From contig CAIVAU010000259.1 in the NCBI GenBank assembly GCA_903903925.1, positions 121,051 to 185,050 of the forward strand: 64,000 nucleotides of DNA, written 5' to 3'. This document shows, piece by piece, positions 55,401-63,900 of this stretch. The notes beneath the pieces were generated by a model, which was given only the letters and a program-made list of their open reading frames with translations, was not told the DNA's origin and did no database searches. This DNA comes from an uncultured cyanobacterium. GTDB lineage: Bacteria > Cyanobacteriota > Cyanobacteriia > Cyanobacteriales > Nostocaceae. The translations under genes were made by a program, and so were the position numbers. Within the stretch, counting starts at the first letter, position 1, and every line of letters starts with the position of its first letter.

Positions 55401-57781
55401 TACTGGTTTTGCCAACACTGAGGCGGTAAAAGTTGTAATCCAGTATCGAGATAAGTCATAGCCACATCGTAGGCGGCGGATACCCGCGCCTTTGCTCCTG
55501 CTTGCTTGTTGAGATGCGCTAGTTCTTCTCGTTCCCTAGCATCATCAATCAGAGATATACCGCGATTGAGTTGATTGACGATCTCGAACAGTTGCAAATC
55601 AGGTTCGTCTCTCTTAGTGTGTCTTTGGAGTAGCCGACCAATACTCAGATGTACTGCGGCGGTTTCGTCTGGAGGAATTAGGGAATAGGCGGCTTGCTGA
55701 ATGCGATCATGTAAGAATTTATAATTGACAATCTGCGAGTTTTGCTGTAAATTTTGGGTTGATTGTTCAATATAAAACTTGTAAATTTCACTAGTAGGTA
55801 AAATCAATCCTGACTGCAAAGCTTGCCATAAACCCGCAGATGTTTCTATCTCAGATTGTTGTGAAATGATCGCCAAATTTGCTAAATCAAACTGATTACC
55901 AATGCAAGCGGCTAACTTTAAAACTGACTGAGTTGCTTCAGGCAATTTTTGCAATTGCAATGCCATAAACTCTACTACATTATCTGTCAGTGCTAACGCC
56001 TTAACTTCACTAGTATTGCACTGCCAATTTCCCTGTTCATAATCAAATTTAATCAATCCATCTTCATAAAGTGCCTTGAGGAACTGCGTACTAAAAAATG
56101 GATTGCCACTCGTTTTTTGATATACTAGTTTACTTAATGGTTGAGCAATTTCTGTTGCACAATTTAATGTATCCGCTATCAATTGATTTAAACTATCGTT
56201 ACTCAGAGGGTCGAGGGTAATGGTATTGACTGTAGCTTGAGATTTGATGATTTTTGCTAAACTTAATATCAAAGGATGAGCGGCTGAAACTTCATTATCT
56301 CGATAAGCACCGATTAATAATAAATATCCCTTGGCTGATTCAGTCATCAGCATCTTTATTAATTTCAAAGATGCAGAATCTGCCCACTGCAAATCATCTA
56401 AAAATATCACTAAGGGATGTTCTGCAGTGGTGAATATCTGCACAAACTTCTGGAATAATAAATTAAAGCGATTTTGTGCTCCAGTTCCTGATAATTGCGG
56501 TGTTGGTGGTTGTTGACCAATAATTCTTTCTAATTCAGGGATGACTTCTATAATAACTTGTCCATTCTGCCCCACAGCGTCTAATATCTGGTTTTTCCAT
56601 TGCTGAATGTGAAAATCGCTTTCTGTGAGTAATTGACCCATTAAATCGCGGAATGCTTGTACAAAAGCCGAAAAGGGAATATTTCGCTGAAATTGGTCAA
56701 ATTTCCCTTTGATAAAATAACCTCGTTGCCGGACAATGGGTTTATGAACTTCGTTGACAACCGCAGTTTTACCAATACCTGAAAACCCAGCTACTAGCAT
56801 CATTTCTGTTGTACCTTTACTGATGCGCTCAAAGCCTTGCAGGAGGGTTTCTACTTCGGATTCTCGTCCATAAAGTTTGTCGGGGATGAGGAAGCGATCG
56901 CAGACATCCCTTTGTGCTATGGGGAAGTCTTCTATTTTTCCAGTTTCCTCTAATTGAAGCAAGCACTTTTCTAAATCATACTTTAGCCCCAATGCACTCT
57001 GATAGCGGTCTGAGGCATTTTTTGCCATCAGTTTCATCACAATATCTGAAAGCACATGTGGAATTTCTTGCCGATTTTCTAATGCCATAGGCGTTTTCGC
57101 GATATGATAATAGACTAATTCCATCGCATCTTCTGAATGAAATGGTAATTCTCCCGTTAGTAATTCGTAAAAAGTTACACCCAAAGAATAAAAATCTGTG
57201 CGATAGTCAATTAAGCGATTCATCCTCCCTGTTTGTTCGGGGGAAATATAAGCAAGTGTCCCTTCCAACACATTGGGACTGATAATGGTTTGAGTTTCTC
57301 GTGGGAGTAAGGATGCAATACTAAAGTCAATTAATTTAATTTGGTTTGTTTCGGGATTAATGAGAATATTACTAGGTTTAATATCTTTATGAATAATGTG
57401 ATGCCGATAGAGTGTATCTAAGGCGTTGCAAAGTTCGATCGCAATCTGTAAAAACTCTTCTACAGACATTGCTGGTACAGCCTCTGTAGCAGCAAAATCC
57501 TTCAGGGAAATTCCCCCAAAGTCTTCCATCACCAACCCATAGCCATTTTGGCACGGTTCCAGGCTGTAGGTTTGGATAATATTAGGTGATCGGAGATTTT
57601 TGGCGATCGTGTACTGATTGCGAAACGACAAGAGTTCCCTGAAACTAGGATAAGGATTTTTTAGAACTTTAATGACTACATCTCGTGAGTCTGCCTCCCT
57701 AATCCCACGATAAACTAGGGTTCTGGCACTAGAGTAGAGTTGTTCTCTCAGATGATATCCGGCAATACTCACTGTATTCAT
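52430..57781 (-). CDS. Hstk-type dual Ser/Thr and histidine kinase with AAA ATPase and GAF
   Basis: About 1783 residues. Approximate order: Ser/Thr kinase 10-270 (VVIKVLKN lysine, HKDIKPSNIL, DFS in place of DFG, ISPEQTGRMN); AAA-type ATPase 310-640 (P-loop AGFSGIGKTAVVNEV, VIFLDDLQWAD); a long helical repeat region 700-1300; GAF about 1340-1500; coiled linker; histidine kinase with LVAGVAHEMNNPLGF (phospho-acceptor His) and ATPase boxes NAIDAL, DNGVGMDE, GTGLGLAIA. This is the Hstk architecture of heterocystous cyanobacteria, used in stress and nitrogen or iron signalling. No response regulator is adjacent. ATG 57781 with AGGATA before it is preferred to the upstream frame start at 57796. 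Confidence 0.92.
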   Translation of the reverse strand: MNTVSIAGYHLREQLYSSARTLVYRGIREADSRDVVIKVLKNPYPSFRELLSFRNQYTIAKNLRSPNIIQTYSLEPCQNGYGLVMEDFGGISLKDFAATEAVPAMSVEEFLQIAIELCNALDTLYRHHIIHKDIKPSNILINPETNQIKLIDFSIASLLPRETQTIISPNVLEGTLAYISPEQTGRMNRLIDYRTDFYSLGVTFYELLTGELPFHSEDAMELVYYHIAKTPMALENRQEIPHVLSDIVMKLMAKNASDRYQSALGLKYDLEKCLLQLEETGKIEDFPIAQRDVCDRFLIPDKLYGRESEVETLLQGFERISKGTTEMMLVAGFSGIGKTAVVNEVHKPIVRQRGYFIKGKFDQFQRNIPFSAFVQAFRDLMGQLLTESDFHIQQWKNQILDAVGQNGQVIIEVIPELERIIGQQPPTPQLSGTGAQNRFNLLFQKFVQIFTTAEHPLVIFLDDLQWADSASLKLIKMLMTESAKGYLLLIGAYRDNEVSAAHPLILSLAKIIKSQATVNTITLDPLSNDSLNQLIADTLNCATEIAQPLSKLVYQKTSGNPFFSTQFLKALYEDGLIKFDYEQGNWQCNTSEVKALALTDNVVEFMALQLQKLPEATQSVLKLAACIGNQFDLANLAIISQQSEIETSAGLWQALQSGLILPTSEIYKFYIEQSTQNLQQNSQIVNYKFLHDRIQQAAYSLIPPDETAAVHLSIGRLLQRHTKRDEPDLQLFEIVNQLNRGISLIDDAREREELAHLNKQAGAKARVSAAYDVAMTYLDTGLQLLPPQCWQNQYELSLELHQLAAEVTYLSGNHDQLKKLLAIGLQQTHHLLDRAKFYEIQILALAAQNQARAAVEYACNVLPNFGVRLPQKPSKLQTMLGFFATVYRMLGKNPRDLLKLPAMSDPYKLAACNLISAMGAAASTGMPEILPFMTFQGISLYLRYGNIPKSSMAYMIYAFLLCEKLGRIDAGYALGKAAIELCHQTASSRAALASTLFLWHRFIGYRKESLHRLLPLLLEAYQVSLEVGDLEYAAYNLTVYFGQCYFIGRNLVDLKQEAIASRPTIEKLQQRVMTNLQDLFCQILENLTTQTDDVCQLVGRFFDETLVWEPEVQVYISLQKIMLAFWFDRYELATKQIAIAEKLLSKIDGTFLKTLFYFYDGLVRLALYPNLTKAQQKAYLAQVNTHRHRLAVLAVRAPTNYLHKRFLLEAEYLRVLGKPSEAIDFYDRAISGAKANEYIQEEALANKLAAKFYLNWEKEKVAQGYMQEAYYCYAKWGAYAKTEDLEKRYPQLLQPILQQQQINLTQDESIPTIAQSNLSSTALDLTSILKAAQTISSSIELHELVANLTKIILENSGAKKSVFILPEEDTWQVRAITLINHQDNSEGQIQTTLTTQIVDDCQDIPIKLINYVKNIQQTVIIDNCQTDIPGVIGEYMLQHQPQSVLCTPIINQGHLVGILYLENRLTCGVFTTERLQVINLLSSQAAISLENARLYQQARLALQDLQQAQLQIIQSEKMSALGNLVAGVAHEMNNPLGFISASLEQAKPMIADIFEHLNLYQQTLGNPSDEIIKHAKKIDLKYSLADLPNMIDSMTMACERLENISTSLRTFSRDDKDYKVPFNIHSGIDSTILILKHRLKANNQRPVIEVTTNYGNLPEIECFPGQLNQVFMNILANAIDALEESNIERSFEEIKANPNRITITTSVRDNLFQVTISDNGVGMDEQVKQKIFDHLFTTKAVKKGTGLGLAIAQQIIVEKHNGTLAVNSIPSQGTEFIISLPIL

Positions 57782-57936
57782 TATCCTGCCACTCAATCTT
57801 AACCATTTCTGGATTTATTTTTCCCAAACCCCGCACACAATATCAACCTGGAGTGAAAAATCCGGGGAGTGATGTCTTCCTTCCCATAACTCCTACAACT
57901 CCGATCTTCCCTACACTTTGTACACAATAAATGAAG

Positions 57937-58872
57937 TTATAAGAAATTTGTACCCCGCAAGAATTCAATAATTGCTGCATTAACCGCCTCACAAGCGCCA
58001 GATGAAGCATCATGACAACAGTTGTGCAGAATCTGTAACTCAGCATTCGGGAGGAGTTGACGTAATTTTTCCCCGTCGCTTGCAGGAAACCAACTATCTT
58101 GTTCACCCCATAAAATCAATGTTGGACACTTGATAGCATGAAGGTGATCTTGAATTAACTTCAGCGTATTTGGTTGATTGACTTGCGAATGCTCAATTTC
58201 CCGCGCTGCTATTTGTAACTCTTCGGCAACTTTTGTGAGAGTACCAGGAAATTCAATAAATGGGTAAGTTATCCAATAAACATCTTCTTCGGTAAGAATT
58301 GATGGATCAAAGAGTACCGCACGTCTTTCCACTGCCATAATTTCTCTTACCAGTGGTGCTAATAAGTATGCCAGACGCAAAGAGTCAATTGTTTGGACGA
58401 TTTCCAGTGGCATTTGCGAAAGCAACCACATTCCCCAATGAGGGAGACGTTGAGGGAAAATAGGGACATTGAGTACCACTAAACGTGCGATCAAATCTGG
58501 ATGTTTTTGAGCAAGAGCAAGAGCAATTAATCCTCCTAAAGATTCTGCCACAAGAACAGCAGGTTCATCACACAATCCCTGAATAATTCGCGCTGATTCA
58601 ATTATTTGATGACCGCTTTGTTCTCGACGGGATAACGGTTTTTCTGAAAAACCGTAACCTTTAGCATCAAAACAAATGACTCGACAATATTTAGATAACG
58701 GTTGGACACTATGACGCCAATTATAGCTCCAGCTACCAGCACCATGAAAAAAAAATAAGGGTTTACCTGTACCTTTTTCACCATAAGCAATTTGTACAGG
58801 ATACCCATTTGCATCAGTGATTATTAAACTTTGCCGTCCTTGAGGAAAATAAGCTTGCCACCAATCTTTCAT
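57937..58872 (-). CDS. Alpha/beta-fold hydrolase
   Basis: A 311-residue single-domain hydrolase. Oxyanion loop FFFHGAGSWSYNWRHSV; nucleophile elbow VAESLGGLIALALA (Ser); acid in LILWGEQDSWFPASDG; His in LHNCCHDASSGACEAV. The nucleophile motif A-E-S-L-G-G and the lid of about 100 residues fit esterase or haloperoxidase-like members, but the substrate is open. It follows the DUF4112 gene by 19 bp on the same strand, suggesting a two-gene operon. The remaining gap to the kinase gene (57782-57936) shows nothing clear. Confidence 0.85.
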   Translation of the reverse strand: MKDWWQAYFPQGRQSLIITDANGYPVQIAYGEKGTGKPLFFFHGAGSWSYNWRHSVQPLSKYCRVICFDAKGYGFSEKPLSRREQSGHQIIESARIIQGLCDEPAVLVAESLGGLIALALAQKHPDLIARLVVLNVPIFPQRLPHWGMWLLSQMPLEIVQTIDSLRLAYLLAPLVREIMAVERRAVLFDPSILTEEDVYWITYPFIEFPGTLTKVAEELQIAAREIEHSQVNQPNTLKLIQDHLHAIKCPTLILWGEQDSWFPASDGEKLRQLLPNAELQILHNCCHDASSGACEAVNAAIIEFLRGTNFL

Positions 58873-58891
58873 TACTTTTATCAGTCACTAT

Positions 58892-59398
58892 TTAACTGCC
58901 AGTTAAAGCTGTTAGCAGCAGTCTAATTACTATGACAGCAACTGCCACCAATACAATAGCAAAAACCAACAATCCAGCTAAAAGTATTAATATAAACCAA
59001 CTGTCTGCTTTCTTCCTACGGCTGGGAAACTTTAGGTAATCTTCTAAGAGTTTAATATTATACTCGTTGGCTGTCCAAGCAAAATCAAATAAGTCTCCAA
59101 ATATTGGTATTGATCCGACTGTACCATCCACAATGACATTCAAAGCCATTCTGCCTAAAGTAGGCCCCGGCGCACCTAGCCGTGCAGCTTCTAGGACGAT
59201 GTAAGTAGAAAGCAGCATTCCTAAAAAATCACCAGCTATCGGCATGAGCCCGATAATTGGATCTAGGCCAATATGAAGCCTTATTCCTGGAATGGTGACG
59301 ACTTTGTCCAGTAGGCGGCTCATCTCCCGTAGCCGCCTCAAAGTAGGTGCTTTGGCATCTGGTTCAATAGTGGGAAACTCAAAACGACGTTCAGACAT
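58892..59398 (-). CDS. DUF4112 domain protein, long form
   Basis: A 168-residue paralogue of the protein at 2423-2821, with LRRLREMSRLLDKVVTIPGIRLHIGLDPIIGLMPIAGDFLGMLLSTYIV and GTVGSIPIFGDLFDFAWTANEYNIKLLEDYL. Here a basic stretch (FPSRRKKADS) and a strong C-terminal membrane helix (WFILILLAGLLVFAIVLVAVAVIVIRLLL) follow. Unknown function, probably at the membrane. First gene of a pair with the hydrolase. Confidence 0.85.
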   Translation of the reverse strand: MSERRFEFPTIEPDAKAPTLRRLREMSRLLDKVVTIPGIRLHIGLDPIIGLMPIAGDFLGMLLSTYIVLEAARLGAPGPTLGRMALNVIVDGTVGSIPIFGDLFDFAWTANEYNIKLLEDYLKFPSRRKKADSWFILILLAGLLVFAIVLVAVAVIVIRLLLTALTGS

Positions 59399-59447
59399 TT
59401 GTGCGATCGCTTTTGAATAGTTGAATCCCTAAATATTTTACTCCAGA

Positions 59448-59597
59448 ATTCAGGAGTTAGGAGTCAGAAGTCAGGATACAGATGGGATATTATAGATGAA
59501 TCATAATTTGAAGCATAACAAAAAATTTTTAAAAGCTTGAAACCTCTGACTTGACTGCTTCGAGTATTCTGACTCCTGACTCCTGACTCCTGACTCC
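59448..59597. repeat. Inverted pair of heptamer tracts
   Basis: GGAGTTAGGAGTCAGAAGTCAG (split tract 59453-59475) and the complementary TGACTCC units (about 59568-59597) flank roughly 90 bp of AT-rich sequence. This repeats the arrangement seen at 2272-2418 and again comes just before a plus-strand gene. Confidence 0.75.
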
Positions 59598-59606
59598 TTT
59601 ACTAAT

Positions 59607-60056
59607 ATGAATCAAGAATTAACACAACAGTGGTTGACGGAAATTAAGGCACTTAAACAGCAGGTAGCTGAATTAATCTCAGAACGAGATGCTGGTTGGA
59701 AAAGTGCGGAAAAATGGCAGAAACTTTACAGTACTGAAGCAGAACAACGCCGTACAGATGCCCAGATATCCGCAGGGGCGATCGCGTCTTTGAAGGCTGA
59801 AATCCAAAAACTTCTCTTGATTGAAGAAGTCCGACTCGATGACACCACAGCAGCAACTGCGCTTCACCAAGAAATCTCAAGCCTAAATTCTGCAGACGAA
59901 TTAAAAGCTAAACTCATTGCAGTCATGAAAGAACGCGATCGCCTACTATCATTGTTAAAAAGCGAGCAAGATAGCCATGCCCAAACTCGAAAAAGCCTGA
60001 CTACCGCTTTGGGTGACGCTATTGATAGTTTAACGCGAGAGCGGAAGGGGGAGTAG
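59607..60056 (+). CDS. Coiled-coil hypothetical protein
   Basis: A 149-residue, highly charged protein that is predicted to be nearly all helix: QQWLTEIKALKQQVAELISERDAGWKSAEKWQKLYSTEAEQRR, then IASLKAEIQKLL and ELKAKLIAVMKERDRLLSLLKSEQDSHAQTRKSL. Heptad-like leucines suggest a coiled coil. No known domain. Its stop codon TAG (60054-60056) is the first unit of the GGGAGTA repeat array, so spread of the repeat may have set its C-terminus. Confidence 0.65.
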   Translation: MNQELTQQWLTEIKALKQQVAELISERDAGWKSAEKWQKLYSTEAEQRRTDAQISAGAIASLKAEIQKLLLIEEVRLDDTTAATALHQEISSLNSADELKAKLIAVMKERDRLLSLLKSEQDSHAQTRKSLTTALGDAIDSLTRERKGE

Positions 60057-60245
60057 GGAGTAGGGAGTAGGGAGCAGGGAGCAGGGAGCAGGGAGTAGGG
60101 AGTAGGGAGTAGGGAGCAGGGAGCAGGGAGCAGGGAGTAGGGAGCAGGGAGTAGGGAGTAGGGAGCAGGGAGCAGGGAGCAGGGAGCAGGGAGCAGGGAG
60201 CAGGGAGCAGGGAGCAGGGAGCAGGGAGCAGGGGAGCAGGGGAGC
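60051..60245. repeat. GGGAGYA heptamer array, about 27 units
   Basis: Tandem units GAGYAGG in which Y is T or C. In order the variable base runs three T, three C, three T, three C, T, C, two T, then nine C, followed by two 8-bp units with an extra G. The doubled TTTCCC block suggests growth by duplication of 42 bp. The array fills the gap to thrC. Confidence 0.9.
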
Positions 60246-60313
60246 TTAGAAATAACTTACCAGTTCACAGAAGTCACGAATTTTTACACCCCACACTCCC
60301 CACACCCCACTTT

Positions 60314-61414
60314 TTACAACCCCATTGCTTTGGCTACTGTCAGTAGTTCTGCCTCGATACCTTGTTGAAATTGACTGTGATTGTGTTTAATGGCGGTATC
60401 TGGATCTTTCAGACCATTGCCAGTGAGGACACAGACTACCGTTGATCCTGTAGGAATTTGATCCTGTAAGAGCAACATTCCTGCGACGGAAGCAGCGCTG
60501 GCTGGTTCACAAAAAATGCCTTCTTCTGATGCTAAAAGTCGATAAGCATCGAGAATTTGCTCATCTGTGACGGCGGAGAAACTTCCCTGACTTGCTGATT
60601 GGACAGCGATCGCTTTTTGCCAGCCGGCAGGGTTACCAATGCGAATTGCTGTGGCTAAGGTTTCTGGATGCGCTACTGGCTGACCTATGACTAAGGGGGC
60701 TGAACCTGCTGCTTGAAATCCCATCATCCGGGGTAGGCGATCGCACTTTCCAATCTGATGATATTGACAAAATCCCATCCAATATGCTGAGATATTTCCC
60801 GCATTACCTACTGGAATACACAACCAGTCTGGGGCATTACCTAAAGCATCAACAACTTCAAACGCTGCTGTTTTTTGTCCTTCCAGACGGTAGGGATTGA
60901 CCGAATTCACCAAAGTTACCGGATAGCTTTGTGCTATTTCGCGCACAATTTCCAATGCTTGGTCAAAATTACCTTTAATGGCAAGTACCTCTGCCCCATA
61001 CAATAGCGCCTGCGCTAACTTACCTAGCGCTACATAGCCATCTGGAATCAAGACAAAAGCACGCATCCCAGCACGCTTAGCATAAGCTGCGGCTGCGGCT
61101 GAGGTATTGCCTGTGCTGGCGCAAATGACTGCTTTTGCCCCTGCTTCCTTTGCCTTGGAAATTGCCATTGTCATTCCTCGGTCTTTAAAGCTCCCAGTGG
61201 GATTAAGACCGTCGTATTTGACAAAGACACGCACTTGTCTGCCAATCCGCTCTGCTATTGAGGGCACTGGGATTAGAGGTGTGTTACCTTCTAGTAGAGT
61301 GACGACTGGCGTTTGTTCACTGACGGGCAGATATTCGCGATATTGCTCTATCAGTCCAGGCCAAGATTGGCGATGAGATTTAGCTACAGACAGGCTCAAA
61401 GTCACGGTGTTCAA
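60314..61414 (-). CDS. thrC: Threonine synthase
   Basis: A 366-residue PLP enzyme turning O-phosphohomoserine into threonine. PLP lysine in NPTGSFKDRGMTMAISKA; phosphate loop and neighbours GAKAVICASTGNTSAAAAAYAKRAG; LVNSVNPYRLEGQKTAAFEVVDALG; IPVGNAGNISAYWMGF; ending GNGLKDPDTAIKH. It is the short bacterial/cyanobacterial form. ATG 61414 gives MNTVTLSLSVAK; the conserved part starts near SWPGLIEQYREYLP. Confidence 0.95.
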   Translation of the reverse strand: MNTVTLSLSVAKSHRQSWPGLIEQYREYLPVSEQTPVVTLLEGNTPLIPVPSIAERIGRQVRVFVKYDGLNPTGSFKDRGMTMAISKAKEAGAKAVICASTGNTSAAAAAYAKRAGMRAFVLIPDGYVALGKLAQALLYGAEVLAIKGNFDQALEIVREIAQSYPVTLVNSVNPYRLEGQKTAAFEVVDALGNAPDWLCIPVGNAGNISAYWMGFCQYHQIGKCDRLPRMMGFQAAGSAPLVIGQPVAHPETLATAIRIGNPAGWQKAIAVQSASQGSFSAVTDEQILDAYRLLASEEGIFCEPASAASVAGMLLLQDQIPTGSTVVCVLTGNGLKDPDTAIKHNHSQFQQGIEAELLTVAKAMGL

Positions 61415-61614
61415 AACTATATTTTTCTATGTAGTATGGCACTGATGTTTTCTTGGGAACAAAACCTCTATGCTTGCAATCTTATAATACAAAATTTGTA
61501 TCGATGCCAGCGACTCATGAAAAATACACAATATTTTAATTTATCTTAAAATTACTTTATTATAATATCTCTAATGGTGTACGAGTTGAGTACCAAATCA
61601 ATATACAGCTAGCA

Positions 61615-61797
61615 ATGTCCACATCTACTATTTCTAATCCCGATTCCCAAACTTCCTGGGCGAGCCAGTTAACTAAATCTTGTTATCAAGGCGATCAGCA
61701 ACTCAAGTTCATGAGCCTGCAAGCCGAGGTTGAATCTCTCTTGCAAAAGTTGCAAAAGTTGCAACGACAACGGCTAGATGTGACCAAGGAAGATTAA
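61615..61797 (+). CDS. Small conserved-looking cyanobacterial protein
   Basis: A 60-residue protein: Ser/Thr-rich start, SWASQLTKSCYQGDQQLKFMSLQAEVESLLQKLQKLQRQRL and a charged end. The second half is a likely coiled coil. Good ATG start, and the 200 bp upstream are AT-rich and non-coding. I believe it is a real short gene, but its role is unknown. After it, 61798-62062 holds no gene I can support. Confidence 0.6.
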   Translation: MSTSTISNPDSQTSWASQLTKSCYQGDQQLKFMSLQAEVESLLQKLQKLQRQRLDVTKED

Positions 61798-62062
61798 GCA
61801 AAATCTATTTAGGATTTTGGAAGGAACACTTCCACTCCTCCTCCACTCTCCACCGCCCTGCGGAAAGTCAATGCTTCGGCTACGCTCAGCAACCGAAGTC
61901 AAAAATCACTCATTCAAAAAAACAAAACTCCCCATTTTTCAGGCTGGATTCGTACTTTTATCATCGACCTTAACTTGTGTACAGTTTAGGGTTATGTTTG
62001 TATGCAATTTAAGATGCTTCAACATAGATATACTGATGAATACTGAGATCCAGTTCTATAAG

Positions 62063-62087
62063 TAGAGACCGTACAGTACGGTCTCTA
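62063..62087. terminator. Perfect 12-bp hairpin between convergent genes
   Basis: TAGAGACCGTAC (62063-62074) and GTACGGTCTCTA (62076-62087) are exact complements around one base. It lies 15 bp past the pgk stop and beyond the small plus-strand gene, a position for a two-way terminator. Confidence 0.6.
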
Positions 62088-62102
62088 TATGATCAATGAC
62101 TA

Positions 62103-63305
62103 CTAAGCATTATCTAAGGCGGCAATTCCAGGCAATACCTTACCTTCAAGTAACTCCAAGCTAGCGCCGCCGCCAGTGGAGATGTGGCTCATTTGATCGG
62201 CTAAACCCACCTTTTCCACAGCGGCTACAGAGTCGCCACCGCCAATGATGGTAGTAGCGCCTGTTTTACCGATATCGGCTAAGGTGCGGGCGATCGCTTC
62301 CGTACCTACGGCAAACTTATCAATCTCAAAAACACCCATCGGACCATTCCAAATCACCGACTTGCAATCAGCAAGGGCTGCTTGGAAAGTTTTGACCGAG
62401 TCTGGACCAATATCCAATCCCATCCACTCATCGGGTATCTTGTCAATTTTGACAATTTCTGAATTGGCATCAGCCGCAAATTTATCTGCCACCACCACAT
62501 CTGTAGGCAGCAGCAAGTCTACACCGCGTTCTTTTGCTTTTGCTTCTAAAGACTTCGCCAGTTCTAGCTTGTCATCTTCCACCAGCGACTTACCGACACT
62601 CAAACCACGGGCCTTGTAAAAGGTGAAAATCATCCCACCGCCTAGCAGAAGCTTGTCGCATTTCTCTAGTAGGGTTTCAATCACGCCAATTTTACTGGAA
62701 ACTTTGGAACCACCGATAATTGCTGCCAAAGGACGTTGGGGATTTTCAATTGCGTTTTGCAGATACTGCAATTCTTTTTCAATCAAATATCCAGCAACAC
62801 AGGGACTCAGGTAATGAGTCACTCCTTCTGTAGAAGCATGAGCACGGTGTGCTGTACCAAAAGCGTCATTAACATATAAATCGGCATTTGCTGCTAATTT
62901 TTTAGCAAATTCTGGATCATTTTGTTCCTCTTCTTTGTGAAAACGGACATTTTCCAGTAACAGAACTTGTCCATTTTGTAAAGCCTTCACTTTAGCGGCA
63001 ACTTCCTCACCAATGGAGTCATTAGTCTTAACAACTTTTTGTCCCAGTAACTCTGAAAGGCGATCGGCAACCTGAGTTAGGCGCAGCTTCTCATCTACAC
63101 CCTTAGGACGACCAAAATGACTGACGAGAATCACCTTAGCTCCCTTCTGCCTCAGATCGTTGATAGTTGGTAGAGCCGCACGAATGCGAGTATCGTCGGT
63201 GATTTTGCCAGAATCATCCACAGGTACGTTAAAATCAACCCGTACGAGGGCGCGTTTACCAGTTAAATCTGCTGCAGATAAATTTGCTAAAGTTTTCTTT
63301 GACAC
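62103..63305 (-). CDS. pgk: Phosphoglycerate kinase
   Basis: A 400-residue PGK of normal length. Landmarks: KRALVRVDFNVPVDDSGKITDDTRIRAALPTI, SHFGRPKG, RFHKEEEQNDPEFAKKLAANADLYVNDAFGTAHRAHAST (substrate side), KVSSKIGVIETLL, and GPMGVFE plus GGGDSVAAVE and HISTGGGASLELLEGKVLPG (nucleotide side). It moves phosphate between 1,3-bisphosphoglycerate and ADP in the Calvin cycle and glycolysis. Confidence 0.97.
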   Translation of the reverse strand: MSKKTLANLSAADLTGKRALVRVDFNVPVDDSGKITDDTRIRAALPTINDLRQKGAKVILVSHFGRPKGVDEKLRLTQVADRLSELLGQKVVKTNDSIGEEVAAKVKALQNGQVLLLENVRFHKEEEQNDPEFAKKLAANADLYVNDAFGTAHRAHASTEGVTHYLSPCVAGYLIEKELQYLQNAIENPQRPLAAIIGGSKVSSKIGVIETLLEKCDKLLLGGGMIFTFYKARGLSVGKSLVEDDKLELAKSLEAKAKERGVDLLLPTDVVVADKFAADANSEIVKIDKIPDEWMGLDIGPDSVKTFQAALADCKSVIWNGPMGVFEIDKFAVGTEAIARTLADIGKTGATTIIGGGDSVAAVEKVGLADQMSHISTGGGASLELLEGKVLPGIAALDNA

Positions 63306-63394
63306 TATACAAGCCTCCTGATTACCTTTTTGTTATGTTTTTTAAGTAGACCCATCCAGATTTTACCGGAGTCAGGGGTGTGGAGGTGAAACGA

Positions 63395-63802
63395 ATGTTC
63401 AAGACAGTTCTATTTCCAGTTGATCACAGTCGAGAAGCACGGGAAGCAGCCGAAGTGGTTGTCAATGTCGTGCAAAAGTACAGCAGTCGCCTAGTACTGC
63501 TGAGTGTAGTGGAAGAACCCACTGCAGACTCGCCAACACAAGATGCAATGTCCTCACCGGAGACCGTTGCTCAACTTCTAGAAAGTGCCAAATCTCTGTT
63601 CTCACAGCAAGGCATTCCAACCGAAGCTATTGAACGGATAGGCAAGCCAGCTTTTACCATCTGCGATGTTGCAGATGAAATCGGGGCTGATTTAATCGTT
63701 ATGGGTTGTCGAGGATTAGGCTTAACAGAAGAGGGATCACATGATAGTGTTACTAACCGCGTGATCAATCTTTCCCCTTGCCCAGTGCTGATTGTGCCCT
63801 AA
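63395..63802 (+). CDS. Universal stress protein A family
   Basis: A UspA-fold protein of 135 residues: MFKTVLFPVDHSREAREAAEVVVNVV at the start and the ATP-binding loop DLIVMGCRGLGLTEEGSHDSVTNRVINLSPCPVLIV (G-X2-G-X9-G(S/T)-like) at the end. The frame is open from GTG 63380, but GGAGG (63382-63386) is a strong ribosome site eight bases before ATG 63395, which I take as the start. Divergent from pgk. Confidence 0.88.
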   Translation: MFKTVLFPVDHSREAREAAEVVVNVVQKYSSRLVLLSVVEEPTADSPTQDAMSSPETVAQLLESAKSLFSQQGIPTEAIERIGKPAFTICDVADEIGADLIVMGCRGLGLTEEGSHDSVTNRVINLSPCPVLIVP

Positions 63803-63809
63803 CTTGTAG

Positions 63810-63835
63810 GGTGCGTTAACGCCGTGTAACGCACC
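63810..63835. terminator. Hairpin after the usp gene
   Basis: GGTGCGTTA (63810-63818) and TAACGCACC (63827-63835) pair perfectly. The sequence type (GTGCGTTA...TAACGCAC) is also a common dispersed hairpin in Nostocales genomes, so it may be both repeat and terminator. Confidence 0.6.
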
Positions 63836-63900
63836 TTCATTAAACTTATTTAAAAATCCTTGCTTATTCAGCAGTATTCAAATCTCTTTCCTTGATTCCA

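Noticed and set aside
61817..62065. 82-codon frame between the small gene and pgk
   Set aside because: Translation lacks structure and the region contains repeat-like sequence; the hairpin at 62063 fits an intergenic zone better.
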